Assembly: GCA_949743895.1 (NCBI GenBank)
Contig: CATJUX010000090.1
Coordinates: 1 to 14,093, forward strand
Origin: JANFXS01 sp022791155
GTDB lineage: Bacteria; Bacillota; Clostridia; Lachnospirales; Anaerotignaceae
DNA length: 14,093 nt
Direction of reading: 5' to 3'
Part shown: piece by piece, positions 5,947-13,542 of the stretch
Position numbering within the stretch: position 1 is the stretch's first letter
How the letters are laid out: each line of letters opens with the position of its first letter
Translations under genes and position numbers: made by a program
Notes under the pieces: generated by a model
Told to the model about the DNA's origin: nothing
Databases searched by the model: none
The model's input: the letters and a program-made list of their open reading frames with translations, nothing else

Positions 5947-7083
5947 ATGCCGCTGAACTATTTTGTTACAAAAAACAACAAAAAGCTGAGATGTGGCTGC
6001 ACAACAGGGAGCTGTGCCGTTATGGCTGCAAAAGCGGCCATGGAAACTCTTTTTTCTGGTGACGCAGTTAAATATGTGGAGATTGACACTCCCAAAGGGA
6101 TAACTGTTGGCGCCGAGGTGATCAAAACAAGGTTTGACAATGGAGGCGTTTTGTGCTGTGTGATTAAAGATGGCGGTGACGACATTGACGTTACAAACGG
6201 ACTTGAAATATCGGCATTTGTCAAAAAAACTGATGAAAGGATACGCATAGATGGCGGAAAGGGCGTTGGCCGCGTGACAAAAAGAGGTCTGGACTGTGAA
6301 GTTGGGAGCGCGGCCATCAATTCAACGCCGCGAAAACTCCTTAGGGAAGAAGCGCTCAAAATTTGCCGGAAATATAAATATTCCCGCGGCATTGACATCA
6401 TCATTTCAGTGGCTGGAGGAGAGGAAGCCGCAAAAAAGACTTTTAATCCGCGTTTGGGGATAGAGGGCGGAATTTCAATAATCGGCACAAGTGGAATTGT
6501 TGAGCCAATGAGCATGGCGGCCATTGTGGACACGATAGATCTGGAAATGAGAATGCTGCGAAAAAACGGGCTTGACAGTATCATAGCTGTGCCGGGGAAT
6601 TATGGAGAGGTTTTCATCAAAGGAATTAAAGAATTTGAAAAGAAAGAATTTGTGAAATTTTCAAACTTTGTTGGAGATTTCATTGACATTGCGGTGAAAT
6701 ATGAATATCACAAGGCGTTGTTGATTGGCCATGTTGGAAAGTTTGTGAAGCTCGCAGGCGGCATAATGAACACACACAGCAGTTTTGCAGATTGCCGGAT
6801 GGAAATTTTGACAGCTCATGCGGCCATGTTTGCGGAAGCAGCTGATGTGCGTGGAATGATGAACTGTGTGAACACCGAAGAAGCCCTTGAGGTTTTGGAC
6901 AGTTTGGGAATCACTCAAAACGTCATGGACAGCATTGTGTCAAAAGCCGAGTTTTATGCAAACAACCGTTCAGGAGGCAAAACAATGTGCGGCGTTATAA
7001 TATACAGCGATGTGAGAGGGATTCTTGCTTCAGGAGAAATTGGAAAAGCGCTGTTTGATGAGTTTGGGGGGAATTATGAATAG
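5947..7083 (+). CDS. cbiD: Cobalt-precorrin-5B (C1)-methyltransferase CbiD
   Basis: CbiD methylates C1 of the contracted corrin macrocycle using S-adenosylmethionine, after CbiG has opened the ring-A lactone. The N-terminal KLRCGCTTGSCAVMAAKAA (residues 13-31) is the family signature; later G-rich motifs include the GHVGKFVKLAGG stretch. I use the ATG at 5947 (378 residues), the usual CbiD length. A GTG at 5938 would add three residues and neither has a strong ribosome site, so the start is uncertain. It follows cbiK after 33 bases and overlaps cbiL by 8 bases in ATGAATAG. CbiD is specific to the anaerobic pathway and replaces CobF of aerobes. Confidence 0.96.
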   Translation: MPLNYFVTKNNKKLRCGCTTGSCAVMAAKAAMETLFSGDAVKYVEIDTPKGITVGAEVIKTRFDNGGVLCCVIKDGGDDIDVTNGLEISAFVKKTDERIRIDGGKGVGRVTKRGLDCEVGSAAINSTPRKLLREEALKICRKYKYSRGIDIIISVAGGEEAAKKTFNPRLGIEGGISIIGTSGIVEPMSMAAIVDTIDLEMRMLRKNGLDSIIAVPGNYGEVFIKGIKEFEKKEFVKFSNFVGDFIDIAVKYEYHKALLIGHVGKFVKLAGGIMNTHSSFADCRMEILTAHAAMFAEAADVRGMMNCVNTEEALEVLDSLGITQNVMDSIVSKAEFYANNRSGGKTMCGVIIYSDVRGILASGEIGKALFDEFGGNYE

Positions 7084-7756
7084 AGGAAAGCTGTTTGGAG
7101 TTGGAGTTGGGCCAGGGGATCCGGAGCTTTTGACACTGAAAGCAGTTAAAATCATAAATGAATGCGACATTTTGGCTGTTCCCGAAACAAAAGACGGCCA
7201 CAACATCGCTTTGAACATTGTTGAAAAAGCAGTTGATGTTGAAAACAAAGAATTGATTTTTTTGAAGTTTCCTATGGTGAATGACAAAGAAGTTTTGGAG
7301 CAGTCATATGCCATGAAAGCCAGATTGATAGGAAGATATTTGGGTGAAGGAAAAAATGTATGCTTCATAGCAGTGGGAGACATTTCTATATATTCTACAT
7401 TTTTCCATATACAGCCGCTTGTTGACCAAATGGGTTTTGAAACAGAAATTTGTCCAGGGGTGCCGAGTTTTTGTGCCGTTGGGGCGAGGCTCAAAACGAG
7501 TTTGACAGTCATGAACAAACCGCTTCATATAATACCGGCGGTTTATGGCAACATAAATGACTGTTTCGAGCTTGACGGAACAAAGATATTTATGAAATCT
7601 GGAAAAAATGTGAGTGACATTTATGCCATTGCCCATGAGCGCCATTTGACGGCAAAAGGTGTGTCAAACTGCACAATGGAAAATGAAAAGTTGGTTTGTG
7701 ATCCGCATGACAGTTTCGGATATTTCACAACACTGTTTGTTGGGGAGGAATGGTGA
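7076..7756 (+). CDS. cbiL: Cobalt-precorrin-2 C20-methyltransferase CbiL
   Basis: CbiL adds the C20 methyl group to cobalt-sirohydrochlorin/precorrin-2, the step right after cobalt insertion. The 226-residue length is typical. The tetrapyrrole-methylase fold is shown by GVGVGPGDPELLT (8-20), the SAM-binding loop AVGDISIYST (99-108) and PGVPSF (127-132). I start at ATG 7076, which has GGGGGG at 7066-7071 and begins MNRGKLFGVGVGPG; upstream in-frame starts would run through cbiD. The frame overlaps the end of cbiD by 8 bases, and its stop at 7754-7756 touches the ATG of cbiF, so translational coupling on both sides is expected. CobI is the aerobic equivalent; context favours CbiL. Confidence 0.95.
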   Translation: MNRGKLFGVGVGPGDPELLTLKAVKIINECDILAVPETKDGHNIALNIVEKAVDVENKELIFLKFPMVNDKEVLEQSYAMKARLIGRYLGEGKNVCFIAVGDISIYSTFFHIQPLVDQMGFETEICPGVPSFCAVGARLKTSLTVMNKPLHIIPAVYGNINDCFELDGTKIFMKSGKNVSDIYAIAHERHLTAKGVSNCTMENEKLVCDPHDSFGYFTTLFVGEEW

Positions 7757-8509
7757 ATGGTTCATTTTGTGGGGGCAGGGAGCGGCGCCGAGGATCTCAT
7801 AACAGTCAGAGGGAAACGGCTCATTGAAGAAGCAGACACAATCATATATGCCGGAAGCCTTGTGAATGCTGCGCTTTTGAAACACGCAAAATGCGAATGC
7901 GAGATTTATAACAGTGCTGAAATGACACTTGAAGAAATTGTTGATGTCATCAGGGAAAGTGAAGGAATGGGAAAAACAACTGTCCGCCTTCACACAGGGG
8001 ATCCGTCTTTATATGGAGCCATCAAAGAACAATGTGACAGTCTTGACAATTTAGGGATTGAATATGACATATGTCCGGGCGTCAGCTCCATGTTTGGGGC
8101 GGCGGCATCATTGAAAATTGAATATACAATTCCATATGTTTCGCAGTCGGTGATTATCACAAGAATGGAGGGGCGGACTGCTGTTCCTGAAAAGGAGAAA
8201 ATTGAGCTGTTTGCGGCACACAATGCCACAATGGTCATATTTTTGAGCGCTTCAATGACTGGTGAGCTTTCAAAAAGGCTCATTGACGGCGGATATAGGC
8301 CCGACACACCATGTGCAATTGTGTATAAAGCCACATGGGAAGATGAAAAGAAAGTTATATGCACAGTTGAAACGCTTGAGGAAAGCGCTGTGCGTGAGAA
8401 CATAAACAAAACAGCCATAATCATTGTTGGAAACATATTGAATGAAAGCGGCAAAAGGTCAAGTCTCTATGACGCGCACTTCACAACGGAATATAGGCAG
8501 GGGATATAA
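7757..8509 (+). CDS. cbiF: Cobalt-precorrin-4 C11-methyltransferase CbiF
   Basis: CbiF transfers a methyl from SAM to C11 of cobalt-precorrin-4. The 250-residue protein carries the methylase signatures MVHFVGAGSGAEDLITVRG (1-19), a variant with GAGSG in place of the GxGPG of most relatives but normal for CbiF/CobM; YAGSLV (31-36); the SAM loop TGDPSLYG (80-87); and CPGVSS (106-111). The ATG at 7757 follows the cbiL stop without a gap and has a strong ribosome site, GGGGAGGAA (7742-7750). The stop overlaps the start of cbiG by one base (TAATG). Aerobic CobM is a close relative; the surrounding CbiK, CbiD and CbiG fix this one to the cobalt-early route. Confidence 0.96.
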   Translation: MVHFVGAGSGAEDLITVRGKRLIEEADTIIYAGSLVNAALLKHAKCECEIYNSAEMTLEEIVDVIRESEGMGKTTVRLHTGDPSLYGAIKEQCDSLDNLGIEYDICPGVSSMFGAAASLKIEYTIPYVSQSVIITRMEGRTAVPEKEKIELFAAHNATMVIFLSASMTGELSKRLIDGGYRPDTPCAIVYKATWEDEKKVICTVETLEESAVRENINKTAIIIVGNILNESGKRSSLYDAHFTTEYRQGI

Positions 8510-9501
8510 TGGTTAATGTCATCAGTTTCACACCGAATGGACACATATTGAACAGAAAACTGTGCAGTGCTTTTGACGGTTGGAAAAGTTTTGTGTATGA
8601 CGGCACATTCACTGTTGGTGAGTTTGCCGAAAAATCGTTTGCAGATGAAAGTGACATTGTGTTCATATGTGCTGCTGGAATTGCCGTGAGGGCTGTGGCG
8701 CCATTTTTGAAAGACAAGCTAAGTGATCCGGCTGTGATTGTGATTGATGAGAAGGGCCGTTTTGTTGTGCCTGTTTTGAGCGGACATTTTGGCGGCGGAA
8801 ATTCTCTGGCAATGGAAATTGCGTCAAAGACAGGCGCCTGCGCTGTGATCACAACATCAACAGATGTCAACAATGTTTTTGCAGTGGATGTTTTTGCTGC
8901 AAAAAACAGGCTTATAATAAAAGAAAGAGAAATGGCAAAAAAAATTTCTGCTGCGCTCATAAGAGGAGAAAAAATCCCTTTTTTGTGCCGTTTGGACATT
9001 GATGGAAAAACGCCAAAGGGCTTATACAGCAGCCGGAAGGGCAGCATTGGCTTTGTTGTTTCACCGCATTGTGAAAACCCTTTTGAAAGAACGCTGCATT
9101 TGGTTTCAAAAAATGTTGTTTTGGGAATTGGCTGCAAAGTGGGCACAACTTTGGAACAAATTGAAAAAGCAGTTTTTGCCGTGCTTGGAGAAAACGGCAT
9201 ATATATTGAGGCTGTGAGCAGTGTGGCCTCAATTGACATCAAAAAACAAGAAAAAGGACTTTTGGAATTTTGCAGCAAGCATGGAATTGACTTGGAGTTT
9301 TACAGTGCTGCCGATTTGGCAAAGGCAGAAGGCGATTTTTCGTCATCAAAATTTGTTTTGAAAAAAACTGGAGTTGACAATGTGTGTGAAAGAAGCGCCG
9401 TTCTCAAAGGGGGAAGTGGCTGGCTTGCAGTCAAAAAAACTGCTTTAGACGGCGTCACAGTGGCCGTTTTCATGAGAAAGGAAAGTGTTTGCTTTGAATA
9501 A
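8509..9501 (+). CDS. cbiG: Cobalt-precorrin-5A hydrolase CbiG
   Basis: CbiG opens the ring-A delta-lactone of cobalt-precorrin-5A, releasing the C20 carbon as acetaldehyde; this marks the anaerobic pathway. The 330 residues show the expected three parts. There is an N-terminal domain with ICAAGIAVRAVAPFLKDK (53-70) and VVPVLSGHFGGGNSLA (86-101), a middle segment (about 130-200), and a C-terminal domain opening with VVLGIGCKVGTT (203-214). The ATG at 8509 shares a base with the cbiF stop and is preceded by GGCAGGGGA (8497-8505). Its 3' end overlaps the start of cbiH. In some organisms CbiG is fused to CbiH; here they remain separate, although the overlap shows how close they are. Confidence 0.95.
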   Translation: MVNVISFTPNGHILNRKLCSAFDGWKSFVYDGTFTVGEFAEKSFADESDIVFICAAGIAVRAVAPFLKDKLSDPAVIVIDEKGRFVVPVLSGHFGGGNSLAMEIASKTGACAVITTSTDVNNVFAVDVFAAKNRLIIKEREMAKKISAALIRGEKIPFLCRLDIDGKTPKGLYSSRKGSIGFVVSPHCENPFERTLHLVSKNVVLGIGCKVGTTLEQIEKAVFAVLGENGIYIEAVSSVASIDIKKQEKGLLEFCSKHGIDLEFYSAADLAKAEGDFSSSKFVLKKTGVDNVCERSAVLKGGSGWLAVKKTALDGVTVAVFMRKESVCFE

Positions 9502-10222
9502 GCTGTATGTTGTTGGAACAGGGCCCGGAAGATATGATGAAATGACTGTGAGAGCCGTTCAAATTTTGGGCCGTTGCGAAGTTATAGTTGGCTATCATGT
9601 TTATGTGGAGCTGATTAAAGAGCATTTTCCAAATGCTGAATTTTTGACATCTTCAATGAAGAAAGAAAAAGAAAGATGCATTATGGCGCTTGGCGAAGCA
9701 TCAAAAGGAAGAATGACAGCTCTCATTTCAGGCGGAGACGCATGTGTTTATGGAATGGCTGGAATTGCAATTGAACTTTCAGCAAACTTTGAAAATGTTG
9801 AAGTTGAGGTTGTGAGCGGCGTCACAGCGGCGCTTGGCGGCGCGGCGGTTTTGGGGGCGCCTGTTGGCCATGACTTTGCTGTGATAAGTTTGAGTGACTT
9901 GCTGACACCTTTTGATGTGATTCTCAAAAGAATTGAAGCGGCGGCCAAGGCCGATTTTGTGATCTGCATATATAATCCCGCAAGCGAAAAAAGAAAGGGA
10001 CATCTCAAAACGGCTTGTGGCGTTATATTGAAACATAGAAAAAAAACAACTGTGTGCGCCGCCGTGAAAAACATAGGGCGTGAAGGTTGCAGAAAAACTG
10101 TCATGACACTTGAGGAACTTGCGGAATATGAAGCTGACATGTCCACAACTGTTTTTGTGGGCAGCAGCCAAACAAATATGATTGGGAAACATATGGTTAC
10201 TCCAAGGGGATATTCCATATGA
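9494..10222 (+). CDS. cbiH: Cobalt-precorrin-3B C17-methyltransferase CbiH
   Basis: CbiH methylates C17 and drives the ring contraction of cobalt-precorrin-3. I favour the TTG at 9494, giving a 242-residue protein starting MNKLYVVGTGPG, like its relatives, with AAAGGA at 9477-9482 as ribosome site. A GTG at 9485 in the same frame is the alternative, but it lies only two bases from that site. Motifs are VVGTGPGRYDEMT (6-18), the SAM loop SGGDACVYG (79-87), VSGVTAALGGAAVLGAP (107-123) and the family-typical ICIYNPAS segment. The start lies inside cbiG (8-base overlap), and the stop is 13 bases before the next gene. The 242-residue length is that of a stand-alone methyltransferase, with no iron-sulfur or extra domain. 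Confidence 0.95.
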   Translation: MNKLYVVGTGPGRYDEMTVRAVQILGRCEVIVGYHVYVELIKEHFPNAEFLTSSMKKEKERCIMALGEASKGRMTALISGGDACVYGMAGIAIELSANFENVEVEVVSGVTAALGGAAVLGAPVGHDFAVISLSDLLTPFDVILKRIEAAAKADFVICIYNPASEKRKGHLKTACGVILKHRKKTTVCAAVKNIGREGCRKTVMTLEELAEYEADMSTTVFVGSSQTNMIGKHMVTPRGYSI

Positions 10223-10235
10223 GTTGGGAGTGGCT

Positions 10236-12194
10236 ATGAGAGATGTGTTTTTGTTTGCCGGCACAAGTGAAGGCCGTGAAATGGCTGAATATTTAAGCAG
10301 TTGTGAAATTGAATTTGACATTTTCACGGCAACTGAATATGGCGGCGAAGCTGTGTCAAACATAGACAATGCCAAAATATTTTCAGGCAGGCTTGACAGC
10401 AGCGAAATAGAAAGAGAAATACTTTGCAAAAATCCGAGAATGGTTATCGACGCAACGCATCCATTTGCTGTTGAGGTTTCAAAGAATATAAAAGAGGCAT
10501 GTGTGAAAAACAACGTTAATTATATGAGGCTTTTAAGAGAGTTTGAAAACGAAAAATATGACAATGCTGTATATGTGAACGACTTTCAGGGCGCCGTTGA
10601 ATATCTTGATGGCACAAGAGGGAAAATTTTTGTTTCCACAGGAAGCCGTGACATTTCAAGTCTCACAGCTTTGAACGGTTTTGAGCAGCGCGTTGCCGTG
10701 AGACTGCTCCCTTTGGCAGAAAATTTGATGAGGGTTGTGGAATTGGGCGTTTCGGCCCAAAACATTGTGTGTGCTCAAGGGCCGTTTTCAATTGAAATGA
10801 ACGAAGCTGTCATGAAGCATTTTTCGGCAAAATATATGCTCACAAAGGAGAGCGGCATTAGAGGCGGTTTTCGTGAAAAAATGGAAGCCTGCAAAAACAT
10901 AGGCGTTACACCTGTGGTCATAAGGCGACCAAAGGAAGAGGGACTGTCATTTTCTGAAGTCAAAAGAATTGTTGACGCCAAGTTTGATGTTGTGAAGAAA
11001 AGAATAAGTGTGATTGGCATGGGCTGTGGAAGCATTGAAGGAATGACGTTGGCGGCCAAAAGGGCCATTGACGAAAGCGGGCTTGTTGTTGGAAGCGCGC
11101 GTGCTTTGGAAAGCATTTTGCCGTTGGGGAAGGACGCAGCTGTGTGCCTCAATTCCGATGACATATTGAAATTGGTTCAGCACAGCAGTGCCGAAAGAAT
11201 TGCCGTGCTGTTCTCAGGTGACATTGGGCTTTTCAGTGGCGCCACAAAGCTGAGAAATTTGTTAAAGGACTATCATGTGGAATATATAAGTGGCATATCG
11301 TCATTTGTATATTTCATGAACAAAATTGGAAAAAGCTATGAAAACACAAAAATGATGAGCCTTCATGGAAGAAATGATGACTTTGTGAAAGCTGTGAACG
11401 AAAATGAAAGTGTTTTTATGCTTCTTGGCGGAAACAACACAGTGGAAAGTGTGTGCCGCAAACTTGTCAGCCATGGCCTTGGTGACGTTGATATATATGT
11501 TGGAGAAAACCTTTCATATAAAAACGAAAATATAACAACGACAAATGCACACAATGCTGCAGAAACTGAATTTGAGCCGTTGAGCGTTATGCTTGCCGAA
11601 AACAGAAATTTTCACAAAAACGGTTTGTGCATTTCGGATGAAAGCTTTTTGCGCGGAAATGTTCCCATGACAAAGAGTGAAGTGAGAGCCATATCTGTCT
11701 CAAAGCTTCGTCTGAATGAACGTTCAGTTTTATATGACATAGGCTCTGGAACAGGAAGCGTGAGTGTTGAAGCCGCCGGATTGTGCAAAAAGGTGTATTC
11801 TGTTGAGAAAAAACGTGACGCCGCAGAGCTCACCAAAAAGAATTTGCTGAAATTTTCAGTTGGAAACGCTGAAGTCATATGTGGCGAAGCGCCGGAATGC
11901 CTTGAAGGGCTTGAAACGCCAACACATGTGTTTATAGGCGGCACAGGCGGAAGCATGGACAGGATTGTTGACATTTTGCTGAAAAAAAACCGCTTTGCCC
12001 GTTTTGTGATTAACGCGATAACGCTTGAAACGCTGGGCTCGGCCCTAAGCGCAATTGAAAAATATGATGTGTGTGATGAAGAAATTGTCCAAATATATGT
12101 TTCAAAGTCGAAAAATGTTGGCAAAAGTCATATGATGACTTCAAGCAATCCGGTTTATATTATATCGTTTACGGGAGGAAGCAGGCATGAATAG
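10236..12194 (+). CDS. Trifunctional fusion: precorrin-6A reductase (CobK/CbiJ) + C5-methyltransferase (CbiE) + C15-methyltransferase/decarboxylase (CbiT)
   Basis: One uninterrupted 652-residue frame joins three enzymes that act in sequence. Residues 1-252 are CobK/CbiJ: VFLFAGTSEGREMA (4-17), VIDATHPFAVEVS (70-82), FVSTGSRD (132-139) and TKESGIRGG (203-211). Residues 253-470 are CbiE: ISVIGMGCGSIEGMTLAA (257-274), VLFSGDIGLFSGA (324-336) and ISGISSFVYF (351-360). Residues 475-652 are CbiT: VPMTKSEVRAISVSKL (476-491) and the SAM motif LYDIGSGTGSVSVEAA (499-514). The predicted activities are NAD(P)H reduction of cobalt-precorrin-6A, then methylation at C5 and C15 with decarboxylation. The start is ATG 10236 with GGGAG at 10226-10230. 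A GTG at 10992 near the CobK-CbiE boundary lacks a ribosome site, which supports a real fusion. CbiE-CbiT fusions are well known (CobL-like); adding CobK at the N-terminus is less usual. It overlaps cbiA by 8 bases. Confidence 0.93.
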   Translation: MRDVFLFAGTSEGREMAEYLSSCEIEFDIFTATEYGGEAVSNIDNAKIFSGRLDSSEIEREILCKNPRMVIDATHPFAVEVSKNIKEACVKNNVNYMRLLREFENEKYDNAVYVNDFQGAVEYLDGTRGKIFVSTGSRDISSLTALNGFEQRVAVRLLPLAENLMRVVELGVSAQNIVCAQGPFSIEMNEAVMKHFSAKYMLTKESGIRGGFREKMEACKNIGVTPVVIRRPKEEGLSFSEVKRIVDAKFDVVKKRISVIGMGCGSIEGMTLAAKRAIDESGLVVGSARALESILPLGKDAAVCLNSDDILKLVQHSSAERIAVLFSGDIGLFSGATKLRNLLKDYHVEYISGISSFVYFMNKIGKSYENTKMMSLHGRNDDFVKAVNENESVFMLLGGNNTVESVCRKLVSHGLGDVDIYVGENLSYKNENITTTNAHNAAETEFEPLSVMLAENRNFHKNGLCISDESFLRGNVPMTKSEVRAISVSKLRLNERSVLYDIGSGTGSVSVEAAGLCKKVYSVEKKRDAAELTKKNLLKFSVGNAEVICGEAPECLEGLETPTHVFIGGTGGSMDRIVDILLKKNRFARFVINAITLETLGSALSAIEKYDVCDEEIVQIYVSKSKNVGKSHMMTSSNPVYIISFTGGSRHE

Positions 12195-13542
12195 AGTGCT
12201 TTTGGCAGCTCCAAAGAGCGGGAGTGGAAAAACGTTCATAACATGTGGCGTTATACAAGCGCTTGTCAACAAAAAAATGAAGGTAAGCGCATTCAAATGT
12301 GGCCCGGACTATATCGATCCAATGTTCCATGCCAAAGTTCTTGGAGCCAAAACGGGGAATCTTGACACATATTTCTGTGATGAAAACACGGTTAACTATA
12401 TATTGAAAGAGGGCTCAAAAAATTGTGACATAGCTGTTATAGAAGGTGTTATGGGATATTATGACGGCATTGGAGGAATTGACACAATGGCCTCCACATA
12501 TGACGTTGCAAGAAAAACAAAAACACCTGTTATACTGATTGTTGACTGCCGCGGCATGAGCAATTCGATTGTTCCTGTCATAAAGGGGTTTATGGAATAT
12601 AAAAATGACAGCATGATCTTGGGGGTTATATTGAACAAGACAACATATTCGGCGTTCAAGCGGCTCAAACCTGTCATTGAAGACAATTTGAAAATAAAAG
12701 TTTTTGGCTACATACAAGATATGAAGGAATATGCATTGGAAAGCCGTCACCTTGGGCTTATAATGCCGCATGAGATAATCAACATAAAAGAAAAAATTGA
12801 TGCGCTTGCCAAAAGGCTGATTGAGACTGTTGACATAAATTCGATCATCGAACTGGCCAAAACAGCTGAAAAAATTGATGCACAACCGCCACAGATTCCA
12901 AAGCTTGACAAAAAAGTTAGAATAGGCGTGGCAATGGACAATGTGTTTTGCTTCTACTATAAAGAAAATTTGACGCTCATCGAAAAAATGGGTGCAGAGA
13001 TAGTTCCGTTTTCTCCGCTTATGGATCGTGAAATTCCAGACGGCCTTGACGGCATTATGTTTGGAGGCGGCTATCCTGAGCTTTATTCCAAAGAGCTTTT
13101 CAGAAACAGCCACATGATGAACAGCGTTAAACGTGCGTTGAGCGGGGGGATTCCCTTTGTGGCTGAATGCGGCGGCTTCATGTATATCACAAGCAAGCTT
13201 GAAAGCGCACGTGGGATTAACTATGACATGGTGGGGTTCATAGAAGGCCATTGCTATAAAATGGAACAGCTGAACCGCTTTGGCTATGCCGAGATAACAA
13301 TCAACAAGCCCTCCGTTTTTGGCGAAAAAGGAGTTTCGTTCAAAGGCCATGAGTTTCACTATTGGGACAGCACAAACAACGGCGAAGATGCCATTGCAGT
13401 GAAGCCTTTGAGCCAAAAAAGCTGGAAATGTGTTCACACTGATGAAAACATGTATGCAGGTTTTCCACATTTATATTTTTACAGCAATATTGAAGCTGTA
13501 TACAACTTTTTGAAAAAGTGCGGTGAAAAAAGTGCAAAATGA
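12187..13542 (+). CDS. cbiA: Cobyrinic acid a,c-diamide synthase CbiA
   Basis: CbiA uses ATP and glutamine to amidate the a and c side chains of cobyrinic acid. The 451-residue length is normal. The N-terminal dethiobiotin-synthase-like ATPase domain has the P-loop APKSGSGKT (8-16), FKCGPDYIDPMFH (36-48) and IEGVMGYYDG (85-94). The C-terminal class I glutamine amidotransferase domain (about 245-450) has GGGYPELY (293-300), the nucleophile C328 in AECGGFMY, GHEFHYW (387-393) and a likely catalytic His at 428 in GFPHLYFY. The ATG at 12187 follows GGGAGGAAGC (12174-12183) and lies within the last codons of the fusion gene. Its own end overlaps cobT by 11 bases. CbiA and CobB are homologous; the cobalt-early neighbours favour CbiA. 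Confidence 0.96.
   Translation: MNRVLLAAPKSGSGKTFITCGVIQALVNKKMKVSAFKCGPDYIDPMFHAKVLGAKTGNLDTYFCDENTVNYILKEGSKNCDIAVIEGVMGYYDGIGGIDTMASTYDVARKTKTPVILIVDCRGMSNSIVPVIKGFMEYKNDSMILGVILNKTTYSAFKRLKPVIEDNLKIKVFGYIQDMKEYALESRHLGLIMPHEIINIKEKIDALAKRLIETVDINSIIELAKTAEKIDAQPPQIPKLDKKVRIGVAMDNVFCFYYKENLTLIEKMGAEIVPFSPLMDREIPDGLDGIMFGGGYPELYSKELFRNSHMMNSVKRALSGGIPFVAECGGFMYITSKLESARGINYDMVGFIEGHCYKMEQLNRFGYAEITINKPSVFGEKGVSFKGHEFHYWDSTNNGEDAIAVKPLSQKSWKCVHTDENMYAGFPHLYFYSNIEAVYNFLKKCGEKSAK

Noticed and set aside
12415..13470. 351-residue minus-strand frame opposite cbiA
   Set aside because: It mirrors the strongly supported cbiA gene and its translation has no domain signature; a codon-bias shadow.
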